Shown: positions 43,566-52,773, numbered from the stretch's first letter. The stretch: DNA of 64,000 nt from Bacteroidales bacterium (GCA_014800735.1 JAAVFP010000001.1:1-64000); one strand, 5' to 3'. The notes: generated by a model not told the origin, from the letters alone. Made by a program: numbers and translations.

Positions 43566-45014
43566 ATGAAAATAATAAGCAACATATTCCTGACCGGCCT
43601 TGCTGCCGCTGCCATGGCTTCGTGTGCCGTTTCGGGTTCCAACTCCGGAGCCGGAGGCGAGGTGACAGGCGTCGGGAGCACTGTGTGGGCCGAGCCTACC
43701 CCCTACGGCATGGTGCTGGTGGACCGCGGCTCCATGAAAGTGGGTCCGGCCGAGGCCGACTCGCTGTGGAACCTCGAGGCCAGTGCCCGCGGTATCTCGG
43801 TGGACGGCTTCTGGATGGACGAAACCGAAATCACCAACAGCAAATACAAGCAGTTCGTCTACTGGGTGCGCGACTCCATTATCCGCGAACGCCTGGCCGA
43901 CCCTGCCTACGGTGGCAACGAGGACTTCAAGATTGAGGAGGACCGCGAGGGCAACCCTGTGACTCCCCACCTGAACTGGAACAAGCCCATACCCTGGAAG
44001 AACGCCAACGAGGACGAGCAGCGTGCCATCGAAAGCCTCTACCGCACCAACCCCATCACCGGCGTGCGCGAGCTGGACGGTGAGCAGCTCAACTACCGCT
44101 ACGAGGTGTACAACCACACCGAGGCTGCCCGCCGCCGCAACCGCCTGGACCCCAAGCGCCGCCAGTATAACACCGACAAGCCCGTGCCCACGGACATTCC
44201 GGTGATTTCTAAGGATACCGCCTACATCAACGACGAGGGCGAGATTATCCGCCAGACAATCCAGCGCGGCCTGACGGGCGACTACGACTTCCTGAACACA
44301 TATATAGTTAATGTGTACCCGGACACCACGGCGTGGATCAACGACTTTGAGAACGCTTACAACGAACCCTACGTGCGCATGTATTTTTCCCACGGCGGCT
44401 ACAACGAATATCCCGTGGTGGGTGTGAGCTGGGAGCAGGCCAATGCCTTCGCCAACTGGCGCACCGACTATCTGAAGCGCTCGCTGGGCAAAGAGGGCGT
44501 CTATATCGAACCCTACCGCCTGCCCACCGAGGCCGAGTGGGAGTACGCCGCCCGCGCCGGTGTGAACGAAAACATGTATCCCTGGGACGGCGACCTCACC
44601 ATGAGCGACGACAAGGGCTGCTTCTACGCCAACTTCAAGCCCCAGGAGGGCAACTATGTGAAGGATGGCCATGTGATCACCTCGCGTGTGGGCACCTACG
44701 CCCCCAACGATTTCGGCCTCTACGATATGGCCGGTAACGTGAGCGAGTGGACCTCGACAGCTTTCACCGAGAGCGTCGGTCGCCTCACCAACGACCTCAA
44801 CCCCGAGTACCGCTACGACGCGGCCGTGGAGGACCCCTACAAGATGAAGCGCAAAATCATCCGCGGCGGTTCGTGGAAGGACGTTGCACACAACGTGCGC
44901 TCCGACCTCCGCATGTGGGAGTATCAGAACGAGCAGCGCTCCTACATCGGCTTCCGTTGCGTGCGCACCCAGATTGGTTTTGCTAAGGGCCAGAAACAGA
45001 ACAAAAAACGATAA
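43566..45014 (+). CDS. gldK: T9SS lipoprotein GldK/PorK
   Basis: 482 residues. The ATG giving MKIISNIFLTGLAAAAMASC is preferred over an in-frame TTG two codons earlier. The lipobox Cys is near residue 20. The protein has the formylglycine-generating-enzyme (FGE/SUMF1) fold used structurally in GldK: GFWMDETEITNSKYKQF near 90, VGVSWEQANAFANWR near 300, YRLPTEAEWEYAARAG near 330, and YDMAGNVSEW near 390. The catalytic cysteine pair of true FGEs is absent; only one Cys (GFRCVRTQ) remains near the end. PorK and PorN form the periplasmic ring of the T9SS. Confidence 0.94.
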   Translation: MKIISNIFLTGLAAAAMASCAVSGSNSGAGGEVTGVGSTVWAEPTPYGMVLVDRGSMKVGPAEADSLWNLEASARGISVDGFWMDETEITNSKYKQFVYWVRDSIIRERLADPAYGGNEDFKIEEDREGNPVTPHLNWNKPIPWKNANEDEQRAIESLYRTNPITGVRELDGEQLNYRYEVYNHTEAARRRNRLDPKRRQYNTDKPVPTDIPVISKDTAYINDEGEIIRQTIQRGLTGDYDFLNTYIVNVYPDTTAWINDFENAYNEPYVRMYFSHGGYNEYPVVGVSWEQANAFANWRTDYLKRSLGKEGVYIEPYRLPTEAEWEYAARAGVNENMYPWDGDLTMSDDKGCFYANFKPQEGNYVKDGHVITSRVGTYAPNDFGLYDMAGNVSEWTSTAFTESVGRLTNDLNPEYRYDAAVEDPYKMKRKIIRGGSWKDVAHNVRSDLRMWEYQNEQRSYIGFRCVRTQIGFAKGQKQNKKR

Positions 45015-45063
45015 CTCCCCATCCACCATATTCTCTCCATCGTTTTAACAAATCCGACAAGAA

Positions 45064-46029
45064 ATGACAAGAGTTCAAGCATACAAGCGCGGTATTTCCG
45101 CATTCATCAGCAGCGAAAAGGGGCAGCGCTTCTTCAACTTCGCTTACTCCATAGGCGCCGCCATCGTTATCTGGGGTGCACTGTTCAAAATTCTTCACCT
45201 TCCCGGTGGCAACGCCCTGCTGTCCATCGGCATGGGCACCGAGGTGCTCATGTTCGTGCTCACCGCCTTTGACCGTCCTGCCAAGGAGTATCGTTGGGAG
45301 AATGTGTTTCCCGCTCTCGACGGCCAGGAAGCCGAGGAGGGTAGTCAGCCTGCCATGCCGCTCACCGGCCACAGCGCCGCTCAACCCGCAGCCGGTGTGG
45401 CCCTGCCCAAAGTGGGCGAGCTGAGTGCCGACGACACCCGCACGCTTTCGGAAAGCATAGCCAAGATGGCCAATGCCGCCGAACAGCTCTCGCAGATGGC
45501 CGACCTGGCCGAAGCCACCCGAAGCTATCTTGACCACATGCAGGCCATCGCTGCCGACATGCAGCAGCTCCACGCCACCACCACGGCGCTCAACAACGTT
45601 TCCTCCACTCTGCTGGAAAGCTATCGCGCCATCACCGAGAACTCGGCCAATATCTCCGAGGCATCGCGTGGCTATGTGGACCAGATGCAGCACCTGCACC
45701 AGAACATCGGCGGTCTCAACACCATCTATGAGCTCCAGCTGCGCAGCGTGTCATCGCAGATCGACTCCATCGACCGCGTGAACCGCGGCATCAAGGACAT
45801 CCGCGACATGTACGAAAAGAGCGCCCAGCAGAGCGCCCGCTACTGCGAGGAGTCCGAGAAGATGGCCCGCAACATGCAGCAGCTCAACGCTGTCTACGAG
45901 CGCATGGTGCACGCCATGACTGTGAATATGTACCGTCCCGGAATGCCCGACCTCAATGGCATCCCCGTGACACCCCACGAACCCGCAGCCGCTCACCCCG
46001 CCGAGCAGGCCGCCCGTGTTAATCTTTGA
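45064..46029 (+). CDS. gldL: T9SS motor protein GldL/PorL
   Basis: 321 residues. Two membrane helices at about residues 24-45 (FNFAYSIGAAIVIWGALFKIL) and 50-68 (LLSIGMGTEVLMFVLTAF). The polar residues Lys42 and His45 lie in or just after helix 1 and Glu60 in helix 2, matching the charged pairs of the GldLM proton-driven motor. The remaining 250 residues are cytoplasmic and helical, with coiled-coil-like segments (LSESIAKMANAAEQLSQM, LNNVSSTLLESYRAITEN). GldL and GldM form the inner-membrane motor that powers secretion. 34 nt upstream lies gldK, 21 nt downstream gldM. Confidence 0.94.
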   Translation: MTRVQAYKRGISAFISSEKGQRFFNFAYSIGAAIVIWGALFKILHLPGGNALLSIGMGTEVLMFVLTAFDRPAKEYRWENVFPALDGQEAEEGSQPAMPLTGHSAAQPAAGVALPKVGELSADDTRTLSESIAKMANAAEQLSQMADLAEATRSYLDHMQAIAADMQQLHATTTALNNVSSTLLESYRAITENSANISEASRGYVDQMQHLHQNIGGLNTIYELQLRSVSSQIDSIDRVNRGIKDIRDMYEKSAQQSARYCEESEKMARNMQQLNAVYERMVHAMTVNMYRPGMPDLNGIPVTPHEPAAAHPAEQAARVNL

Positions 46030-46050
46030 TAATCAACGTAATCAATTTAT

Positions 46051-47616
46051 ATGGCATCAAACGGCACAAGGCTCTCTCCGCGTCAGAAGATGATTAATCT
46101 AATGTACATCGTTCTGACGGCAATGCTGGCGCTCAACGTGAGCTCCGACGTGCTCGACGGCTTCACCCAGGTGCACGAAGGCCTGAAGCGCTCGAATACC
46201 AATTTCGAGACACGCAACGGTGCCATCTACGCCCAGCTGCAGGCCTTTGCCGAGCAGAACCCCGACAAGGGCCGGGCCTGGTACGACCGTGCCTCGGACG
46301 TGCGCCGACGCACAGCCACACTCTACGAATATATCGACTCGCTCAAGTATGCCATCGTGCAGAAGGCCGACGGACGCGACGGCGATCCTGACAACATCAA
46401 GAACCGCGACGACCTGGAAGCGGCTGCCGTGGTGATGCTCAATCCCGGCAATCCCCGCGGCCAGGTGCTCCGAACCCGTGTGGACGACTACAGTGGTTTC
46501 GTGCAGGGCTATATCCCTGACAGCCTGAAGCGCCGCACCATTGCGGAAGCTCTTTCCACCGATGATGTTTATGCCCACGGTTCGCTCACACCCAGCCGTT
46601 GGGAGGAAGCCAAATTCGAGCAGCAGCCCGTGGTGGCCGCAGTAACCCTGCTGTCCAAGCTGCAGAGCGACATCCTCTATGCCGAGGGCGAAGTGCTCGG
46701 TTCGCTGCTGTCGCAGGTGGATGCCGGCGACGTGCGTGTGAACGAACTCAACGCCTACGTCCTGCCCCAGTCGCGCATCGTGATGCGTGGCGGCAAGTAC
46801 TCGGCCAATATCCTGCTTGCGGCTGTGGACACCACGCAGCGTCCGGTAATCTACATCGATGGCAAACCTCTGGAAAGCGCCTCCGGGCTCTACGAAGTGA
46901 ACACCGGTTCCACCGGCAACTTCACCTACAAGGGCTGGCTCGAGGTTTCGCATGGCGACGGCACATCGGACCGCCTCGATTTCACTGACTCCTACACCGT
47001 GATCGAGCCTATGGCAACCGTCTCGGCAACGATGATGAATGTGCTCTACGCCGGCATCGACAATCCCGTGAGCATTTCGGTGCCAGGTGTGGCCATGGGC
47101 GATATCTCAGCCACAATGACCAACGGCACCCTCACCCGCAAGGGCGACGAGTGGGTTGCGCGTCCCTCCACGGTCGGCACCGACGCAGTGGTGACGGTAA
47201 CCGCTAATATGGACGGACGTCCCGTGCAGATGGCGTCCACAAAATTCCGCGTGCGCAAACTGCCCGATCCCACACCTTACATCGCCTTCAAGGATGCCGC
47301 CGGCAACACCGACCACTACCGCGGTGGCAAGCCCTTCCAGAAAGCACTGCTGCTCAACGCTCCCGGCCTTGAGGCTGCCATTGACGACGGCCTGCTCGAC
47401 ACTCCCTTCACCGTGGAGAGCTTCGAAACGGTGTTCTTCGACTCCAGCGGCAACGCCATGCCCGAGGTCAGCAACGGCTCGCAGTTCTCACCCCGCCAGA
47501 AACAGCAGTTCCAGCGCCTGTCGCGCGGCAAGCGCTTCTATATTTCCCGCATCCGTGCCAAGGGTCCCGACGGTATCACCCGCGACCTCTCGCCCATGGA
47601 AGTGATTGTAAATTAA
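46051..47616 (+). CDS. gldM: T9SS motor protein GldM/PorM
   Basis: 521 residues. N-terminus LSPRQKMINLMYIVLTAMLALNVSSDVLDGF: a short cytoplasmic tail and one membrane helix at about 13-34, the classic GldM start. The periplasmic part has a helical D1 domain (40-220) followed by beta-rich Ig-like domains D2-D4 (RIVMRGGKYSANILLAAVDT, YAGIDNPVSISVPGVAMGD, PTPYIAFKDAAGNTDHYRGG), which reach toward the GldK/N ring. Nothing is missing compared with PorM of Porphyromonas. In the gldL-M-N operon. Confidence 0.95.
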   Translation: MASNGTRLSPRQKMINLMYIVLTAMLALNVSSDVLDGFTQVHEGLKRSNTNFETRNGAIYAQLQAFAEQNPDKGRAWYDRASDVRRRTATLYEYIDSLKYAIVQKADGRDGDPDNIKNRDDLEAAAVVMLNPGNPRGQVLRTRVDDYSGFVQGYIPDSLKRRTIAEALSTDDVYAHGSLTPSRWEEAKFEQQPVVAAVTLLSKLQSDILYAEGEVLGSLLSQVDAGDVRVNELNAYVLPQSRIVMRGGKYSANILLAAVDTTQRPVIYIDGKPLESASGLYEVNTGSTGNFTYKGWLEVSHGDGTSDRLDFTDSYTVIEPMATVSATMMNVLYAGIDNPVSISVPGVAMGDISATMTNGTLTRKGDEWVARPSTVGTDAVVTVTANMDGRPVQMASTKFRVRKLPDPTPYIAFKDAAGNTDHYRGGKPFQKALLLNAPGLEAAIDDGLLDTPFTVESFETVFFDSSGNAMPEVSNGSQFSPRQKQQFQRLSRGKRFYISRIRAKGPDGITRDLSPMEVIVN

Positions 47617-47625
47617 CCCACGATT

Positions 47626-48771
47626 ATGAATAAGTTCATCAAAATATCTCTTTGTGCCCTCGGCCTTATCGGCGGCCTTTCGCAAGCTTTCGCTCAGGAT
47701 GAAGCCGGTGGGGTGGTGCGCCGTCGCGCCGCCGACCGCAATGCCCCCAAGCAGCAGGACGGAACCGTGGTGACCGACCGCATGCAGAGCTTCTTCTCGG
47801 ACGATAACTCGTCCGTTTCCGATGCCGACCGCCAGTGGATGCGCGTGATATATCGTGCCATCGACCTGGACAAGGACAAGAACGCCGCCCTCTATTTCCC
47901 CGAGGAGCCGGTGGAGGGACAGGAAAATCTGTTCCGCATCATTCTGCGCCTGCTGGCCGACAACACCATCCCTGCCTACGAGTATCTGGACGGCCGCGAG
48001 GTGTTCACCGACCAGTACCGCATCAAGGTGCGCGATGTGCTTGACCGCTTCTACATTCCTTATACCGACGGCCGAGGCTCCACGGAGAAGAACCCCAAAT
48101 TCGTAATCGACGAGAACGACGTGCCCACCAACGAGGTGCTGTCCTACTACGTGGTTGAGCGTTGGGAGTACGACACCCGCAACAACCGCCTGCGCCCCCA
48201 GGTGGAAGCCATCTGCCCTGTTCTTCACCGCTCCGGCGATTTCGGTGGTGATGCGCTCAAATACCCCATGTTCTGGGTGAAGTTCTCCGACCTGCGCCCG
48301 TACCTGGCAGCACAGACCATCTTTGTGGACGACGACAACAACCTGCCCACATGCACCTACGATGACTTCTTCACCCTCAACATGTACGACGGTGACATCT
48401 ACAAGACCCGAAACCTGAAGAACCGCTCCATGGCGCAGATGTACGCCGACCCGGACGACCTGAAACGCGCCCAGGACAGTATTCAGAATCGCCTGGATAA
48501 CTTCGAGAAAAAGCTGTGGGTGCCCGACCGCGAGGAAATCCTTGCCGCACGCGAGGCCCGCGAAGCTGCCGAAGCCGACCGCCTGAGTGCCGGTGGCGAT
48601 TCCACCGCAGTTGCCGCCGCTCCGGCCAAGACTTCGACCCGCAGTTCGGTGCGTTCCAGCAAGCGCTCCTCCAAATCTTCGGCACCCAAAAAGGTGAAGG
48701 AGAAAAAGCCTAAGACGGTGTCTTCCTCGTCGTCGTCGAATGCCACCCGCTCGGTCCGTCGCCGCAAGTAA
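47626..48771 (+). CDS. gldN: T9SS periplasmic ring protein GldN/PorN
   Basis: 381 residues. Signal peptide ending QAFAQ. Core: WMRVIYRAIDLDKDKNAALYFP near residue 70, FRIILRLLADNTIPAYEYLDG near 105, VLSYYVVERWEYDTR near 170, VEAICPVLHRSGDFG near 195, and YPMFWVKFSDLRPYL near 215. Partner of GldK in the periplasmic ring. The last ~60 residues are unusually rich in Ser, Lys and Arg (SSKRSSKSSAPKKVKEKKPK, then polySer and a basic end), a disordered tail beyond the conserved domain. It is the last T9SS gene; the MFS gene starts 12 nt later. Confidence 0.94.
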   Translation: MNKFIKISLCALGLIGGLSQAFAQDEAGGVVRRRAADRNAPKQQDGTVVTDRMQSFFSDDNSSVSDADRQWMRVIYRAIDLDKDKNAALYFPEEPVEGQENLFRIILRLLADNTIPAYEYLDGREVFTDQYRIKVRDVLDRFYIPYTDGRGSTEKNPKFVIDENDVPTNEVLSYYVVERWEYDTRNNRLRPQVEAICPVLHRSGDFGGDALKYPMFWVKFSDLRPYLAAQTIFVDDDNNLPTCTYDDFFTLNMYDGDIYKTRNLKNRSMAQMYADPDDLKRAQDSIQNRLDNFEKKLWVPDREEILAAREAREAAEADRLSAGGDSTAVAAAPAKTSTRSSVRSSKRSSKSSAPKKVKEKKPKTVSSSSSSNATRSVRRRK

Positions 48772-48783
48772 TCCTGCCGCCTT

Positions 48784-49932
48784 ATGAACAAAGGACTGCT
48801 GGCACTGGCTATCGGCACCTTCGCTCTGGGCATTGCTGAGTTTTCCATGATGGGAATTCTGAGCGATGTTGCCCAAGAGCTGGACATCAGCGTGGTGACT
48901 GCCGGACATTTCATTTCAGCCTACTCAGTGGGAGTTGCCGTTGGCGCTCCCGCTTTGATATTCCTGCGCAAAATGCCTTTGCGCAGGCTTTTGTTGCTTT
49001 TGGCGGCTGTGATTGCCGCGGGCAACACGGCGGCGGCACTTTCGCCAGGCTATCACGCCCTGTTGCTGTCGCGCTTTGTGTCGGGCCTTCCCCACGGAGC
49101 CTTTTTCGGAGCCGGGGCCATTGTGGCTGCGCGTCTGGCCGCCGAGGGCAGGGGAGCCTCCGCCGTCGCTGTTATGGTGGGCGGCATGACCGTGGCCAAC
49201 CTTGTGGGAGTGCCCGGCGCCACATGGCTGAGCAATGCCTTGAGTTGGCGCTACGCCTTTGCCGTGGTGGCACTTGCGGGAGCTTTGGCTTTCGTTGCCA
49301 TCCGCCTGTTTGTGCCCGTGCTGAAACCGCTGCCCGACACCGGCCTGACCGGGCAGTTCGCTTTCCTGCGCAAGGCGGCACCCTGGCTGGTGTATGCCGG
49401 TGTGTTCTTCGGCCAGATGAGTGTGTACTGCTGGTTCAGCTACATCAACCCGATAATGATTCACGTGACCGGTTTTGCCGAGCAGTCCATGACATGGATT
49501 ATGGTTATTGCCGGAGGTGGCATGGTGTTCGGCAATCTTGTTTCAGGCAAGCTTGCCGACCGCTACGGCGCCGCGCGTGTCACGGCATGGATAGCCCTGC
49601 TCCTTGTGTTTGTGATGGCTGCCATCTATTTTTGTGCCGGTAACAAAATTCTCTCGCTCTTGCTCGCGTTCACGGCCACGGCAGGCCTGTTTGGCATCGG
49701 TGGTCCGTTGCAATATCTCATCACCCGTTATTCCAAGGGCGGCCAGATGCTTGGAGGTGCCGGTATCCAGATAGCCTTCAACGTGAGCAATGCCATTGCC
49801 GCCGTGCTTGGCGGCGCCGTCATCCATTATGGCCTTGGTCTGGCAAGTCCGGCGCTTGTAGGCGCCCCCCTGGCCGCAGTGGGTGCCGCGGCTCTATTTA
49901 TTCTTTCGAAGCGTTATGGAGATACTGATTAA
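48784..49932 (+). CDS. MFS exporter, AraJ/drug-efflux-like
   Basis: 382 residues with 12 hydrophobic helices. ALGIAEFSMMGILSDVAQEL at the N-terminus, the loop LIFLRKMPLRRLLLL, and VSGLPHGAFFGAGAIVAARL near 105 match the DHA1/AraJ efflux group, where the GxxxG-containing helix 4-5 segment is conserved. The C-terminal repeat contains GNLVSGKLADRYGAAR. The substrate is unknown. It follows gldN by 12 nt and overlaps the AraC-type regulator gene by 17 bases, so regulator and exporter are likely functionally paired. Confidence 0.88.
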   Translation: MNKGLLALAIGTFALGIAEFSMMGILSDVAQELDISVVTAGHFISAYSVGVAVGAPALIFLRKMPLRRLLLLLAAVIAAGNTAAALSPGYHALLLSRFVSGLPHGAFFGAGAIVAARLAAEGRGASAVAVMVGGMTVANLVGVPGATWLSNALSWRYAFAVVALAGALAFVAIRLFVPVLKPLPDTGLTGQFAFLRKAAPWLVYAGVFFGQMSVYCWFSYINPIMIHVTGFAEQSMTWIMVIAGGGMVFGNLVSGKLADRYGAARVTAWIALLLVFVMAAIYFCAGNKILSLLLAFTATAGLFGIGGPLQYLITRYSKGGQMLGGAGIQIAFNVSNAIAAVLGGAVIHYGLGLASPALVGAPLAAVGAAALFILSKRYGDTD

Positions 49933-50467
49933 GAACATGGTCTGCCGCCATTGTGTTGCCGCTGTAACCCGCATCCTGGAGCAGCTTGGAATTCCCTATA
50001 CCACGGTGGAAATAGGTAGGGTAGAGCTACCTGCCATGCCCTCCGATGCCGTGCTTGATGCTTTCTCCGACGCACTTGCCCGGGAAGGCTTCGAGCGTAT
50101 CCTCGACCCTGCCGACGCGCTTGTTGAGCGAATCAAGCACACCGTGCGCCACCACGTGCGCACCGAGGACCAGTGTCGCCTCAACCTTTCGGGTTGCCTT
50201 GAAAAGCGCCTGCACCAAAGCTACGACACCCTGAGCCGCGCTTTCTCGCAGCACGAGGGTCGGACGATTGAAAAATACCACATAGCGCTCAAAATCGACC
50301 TTGTGAAGGAGCTACTGGCCGATGCCTCCATGACCCTTGCCGAGATAGCCGACCGGGTGGGCTATTCGAGTGCCGCGCATCTGTCGCGCCAGTTCAAGAA
50401 CGTCACCGGAATGACGCCCACGGAGTATGTGCGCCGTGGCGACTTTGCCAGATCATCCGTGAAATAG
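49916..50467 (+). CDS. AraC-family regulator with N-terminal metal-binding-like (CxxC) domain
   Basis: 183 residues from the ATG giving MEILIKNMVCRHCVAAV. The first ~70 residues look like a small ferredoxin-like (HMA) domain with NMVCRHC, the MxCxxC pattern of heavy-metal-associated domains, and LEQLGIPYTTVEIG. A linker helix follows (VERIKHTVRHHV), then an AraC HTH domain (about 85-175) with QHEGRTIEKYHIALKIDLVKEL and SMTLAEIADRVGYSSAAHLSRQFKNVTGMTPTEYVRR. Related Bacteroidetes regulators often lack the cysteines; here both are kept. Overlaps the MFS gene, which it may control. Confidence 0.88.
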   Translation: MEILIKNMVCRHCVAAVTRILEQLGIPYTTVEIGRVELPAMPSDAVLDAFSDALAREGFERILDPADALVERIKHTVRHHVRTEDQCRLNLSGCLEKRLHQSYDTLSRAFSQHEGRTIEKYHIALKIDLVKELLADASMTLAEIADRVGYSSAAHLSRQFKNVTGMTPTEYVRRGDFARSSVK

Positions 50468-50506
50468 TTAAATAATGTAGAGCCGAAGCAAAAAAGCGAG
50501 CATTTA

Positions 50507-50539
50507 TTCACTGCAATTCAGTGAATTTTCTTACTTTTG
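50507..50539 (+). promoter_or_regulatory. promoter with operator-like palindrome before the agmatine genes
   Basis: TACTTTTG (50532-50539) is a -7 element. A perfect 7-bp inverted repeat TTCACTG-N5-CAGTGAA (50507-50525) covers the -33 region. It is a plausible operator. Alternatively the same hairpin plus the following TTTTCTTACTTTT ends the AraC transcript. Confidence 0.5.
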
Positions 50540-50575
50540 AGCCTTGAAAACACCTTCGCTCTCCAATTTACTACC

Positions 50576-50815
50576 ATGGAAGATCTAATAGAATTTTTTA
50601 TAACCATACTCAAACAATCGGATAGTGTTGACATAGCCGAGGCAGAATTCAAGCGTCAACTGGTTGACGATGCCGAGCTGCGGCGCCAATACCGCGAATA
50701 TTGCCGCGAGAACGGTACCTCGGAAAAACGCGGATTCCTGGATTTCTGCGAGGAATATGTGGAAAATCAGGATTCTATCTGGGAGTCACTGAGTGATTAT
50801 GACAATCAGGAATGA
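50576..50815 (+). CDS. small acidic protein upstream of agmatine deiminase
   Basis: 79 residues from ATG giving MEDLIEFFITILKQSDSVDI; a longer frame with a TTG start would begin inside the promoter. It is helical, with EFKRQLVDDAELRRQYREYC and GFLDFCEEYVENQDSIWESL. No membrane helix. Its last codon overlaps the agmatine deiminase start by four bases, so the two are coupled. Family not recognised by name; small conserved proteins of this look occur in Bacteroidales. Confidence 0.75.
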   Translation: MEDLIEFFITILKQSDSVDIAEAEFKRQLVDDAELRRQYREYCRENGTSEKRGFLDFCEEYVENQDSIWESLSDYDNQE

Positions 50816-51876
50816 ACGAAAATTTCGACAAGGATATTGAACCCTCATTGCGCCTCCCTGCAGAATGGGAACCCGTAGATGCCGTCCTGGTGGCCTGGCC
50901 CCACGAGGGCACGGACTGGGCTTACATGCTTGATGATGCCCGCCGGTGCATCGGGAAGATTATTTCGGCTATCTCGCGCTTTGCCCGCGTGATTGTCATC
51001 GGTCCGGAGGCTCCGGCATCCGAGTATCTCGCCGAGCCATGCGTGCCCGAAAATATCCAATATGTCGAGATTGACATCAACGATACCTGGACCCGCGATT
51101 ATGGGCCCATTACCTGTGTGGATGCCGACGGCAATACTTTGCTCCACGATTTCAAATTCAACGGCTGGGGCCTGAAATTCGCCTCCAACCACGACAATCT
51201 GGCCACACTCCGCATGTTCGAAAAAGGTGTATTTGCCGGTCGGCGTGCCAACCGTCTGGGCTTTGTGCTTGAGGGTGGCTCCATTGAATCCGACGGCGAG
51301 GGCACGCTTATCACTACCGAGGACTGCCTGCTGTCGCCCAACCGCAACGGCGAGCTTGACAAAGAGGAAGTGGAACTCTACCTGAAACAGACCTTCGGGC
51401 TAAACTCCGTGCTGTGGCTGAGCCACGGTGCTCTTGAGGGCGACGACACCGACGGCCACATCGACACGCTGGCACGCCTGGCCCCTCCGGGCGACGTGAT
51501 TTTCTACGTCGGCTGCTCCGACCCCGACGATGTTCACTACGATTGCCTGGAAGCCATGAAGCGCGACCTCGAAGCGCTGCGCCGCCCCAATGGCTGTGCC
51601 TACTCGCTGGTGGAACTGCCTCTGCCCGACCCGATTTATGACCCCGAGGACGGCCACAGATTGCCCGCTACCTATGCCAACTTTCTGATTGTGAACGGCG
51701 CAGTGCTCCTGCCCGTCTACGGCCAACCCATGAAGGACCTTATGGCCGTTCAACTCATTGAGGCCGTTATGCCCGAATATGAAGTGGTGCCCATCGACTG
51801 CCGTGCGCTCATCCGCCAGCACGGCTCACTACACTGCACCACAATGCAATTACCAGTCAACTCTCTTGCACGATGA
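50812..51876 (+). CDS. aguA: agmatine deiminase
   Basis: Hydrolyses agmatine to N-carbamoylputrescine and ammonia, in the cytoplasm. 354 residues, Porphyromonas-type peptidylarginine-deiminase family. Conserved features: LPAEWEPVDAVLVAWPHEGTDW at the N-terminus, NDTWTRDYGPI near 90 (substrate Asp/Arg), FVLEGGSIE near 155, EGDDTDGHIDTLARL near 205 (His/Asp), and the nucleophile Cys near 341 in GSLHCTTMQLP. No signal peptide, unlike secreted PADs. Overlaps both neighbours by four bases; its product is the substrate of the next enzyme. Confidence 0.93.
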   Translation: MNENFDKDIEPSLRLPAEWEPVDAVLVAWPHEGTDWAYMLDDARRCIGKIISAISRFARVIVIGPEAPASEYLAEPCVPENIQYVEIDINDTWTRDYGPITCVDADGNTLLHDFKFNGWGLKFASNHDNLATLRMFEKGVFAGRRANRLGFVLEGGSIESDGEGTLITTEDCLLSPNRNGELDKEEVELYLKQTFGLNSVLWLSHGALEGDDTDGHIDTLARLAPPGDVIFYVGCSDPDDVHYDCLEAMKRDLEALRRPNGCAYSLVELPLPDPIYDPEDGHRLPATYANFLIVNGAVLLPVYGQPMKDLMAVQLIEAVMPEYEVVPIDCRALIRQHGSLHCTTMQLPVNSLAR

Positions 51877-52760
51877 AACGTATTATCCGAACCGGACTTA
51901 TCCAGCAGGCCAACACGGCCGATATTGCCGACAATCGCCGGCGCTTAGCCGAAAAAATACGCGCCCTCGCAGCCGACGGCGCCCAACTGATTGTTAACCA
52001 GGAACTCCACGATTCTCTCTACTTCTGTCAGACCGAGAATGTGGACCTGTGTGACCTGGCTGTGGCCATTCCCGGCCCGGCCACTGACTTCTACTCAGCG
52101 CTTGCACGCGAGTGCGGCGTGGTGCTGGTGACTTCGCTTTTTGAACGCAGGGCTCCGGGGCTATACCACAATACAGCTGTGGTGTTCGACACCGATGGTA
52201 CCATCGCCGGCAAGTACCGCAAAATGCACATTCCCGACGACCCCGCCTACTACGAAAAATTCTATTTCACCCCCGGCGACCTCGGTTTCGCTCCCGTCCA
52301 GACTTCGCTCGGGAAGCTCGGTGTGCTTGTGTGCTGGGACCAATGGTACCCCGAGGCTGCACGCCTGATGGCCCTGGCAGGAGCCGAAATTCTGATTTAC
52401 CCCACGGCCATAGGCACCGAGAGCTCCGACCCTGTTGAGGAGCAGGAGCGCCAGCGCGAGGCCTGGATTACCATCCAGCGCGCCCATGCGGTGGCCAACG
52501 GTCTGCCCGTGGTGAGTGTGAACCGCACCGGCTACGAGCCCGACCCTTCGGGCGCTACCGGTGGCATCACTTTCTGGGGCTCGAGCTTCGTGGCCGGTCC
52601 GCAGGGCGAATTTCTGTTCCGCGCTCCCCGCGATGCCGAGGAAACTGCGATTGTGGACATCGACATGACCCGCAGCGAGCAGGTGCGACGCTGGTGGCCC
52701 TTCCTGCGCGACCGCCGCATTGACCACTACGGCAACCTGACCAAACGTTTTATTGACTAA
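51873..52760 (+). CDS. aguB: N-carbamoylputrescine amidase
   Basis: Nitrilase-superfamily hydrolase converting N-carbamoylputrescine to putrescine, CO2 and ammonia. 295 residues. Catalytic triad visible: Glu in VNQELHDSLYF near 44, Lys in KYRKMHIPDDP near 115, Cys in LVCWDQWYPEAARL near 153. IQRAHAVANGLPVVSVNRTG and GGITFWGSSFVAGPQGE are also typical. Together with aguA and an arginine decarboxylase elsewhere it completes the arginine-to-putrescine route. Coupled to aguA by overlap. Confidence 0.94.
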   Translation: MKRIIRTGLIQQANTADIADNRRRLAEKIRALAADGAQLIVNQELHDSLYFCQTENVDLCDLAVAIPGPATDFYSALARECGVVLVTSLFERRAPGLYHNTAVVFDTDGTIAGKYRKMHIPDDPAYYEKFYFTPGDLGFAPVQTSLGKLGVLVCWDQWYPEAARLMALAGAEILIYPTAIGTESSDPVEEQERQREAWITIQRAHAVANGLPVVSVNRTGYEPDPSGATGGITFWGSSFVAGPQGEFLFRAPRDAEETAIVDIDMTRSEQVRRWWPFLRDRRIDHYGNLTKRFID

Positions 52761-52773
52761 GCCTCCGCACATT

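Noticed and set aside
43566-45014. sulfatase-modifying factor (FGE)
   Set aside because: Catalytic cysteine pair missing, lipobox present, and it lies between porP and gldL; it is GldK.
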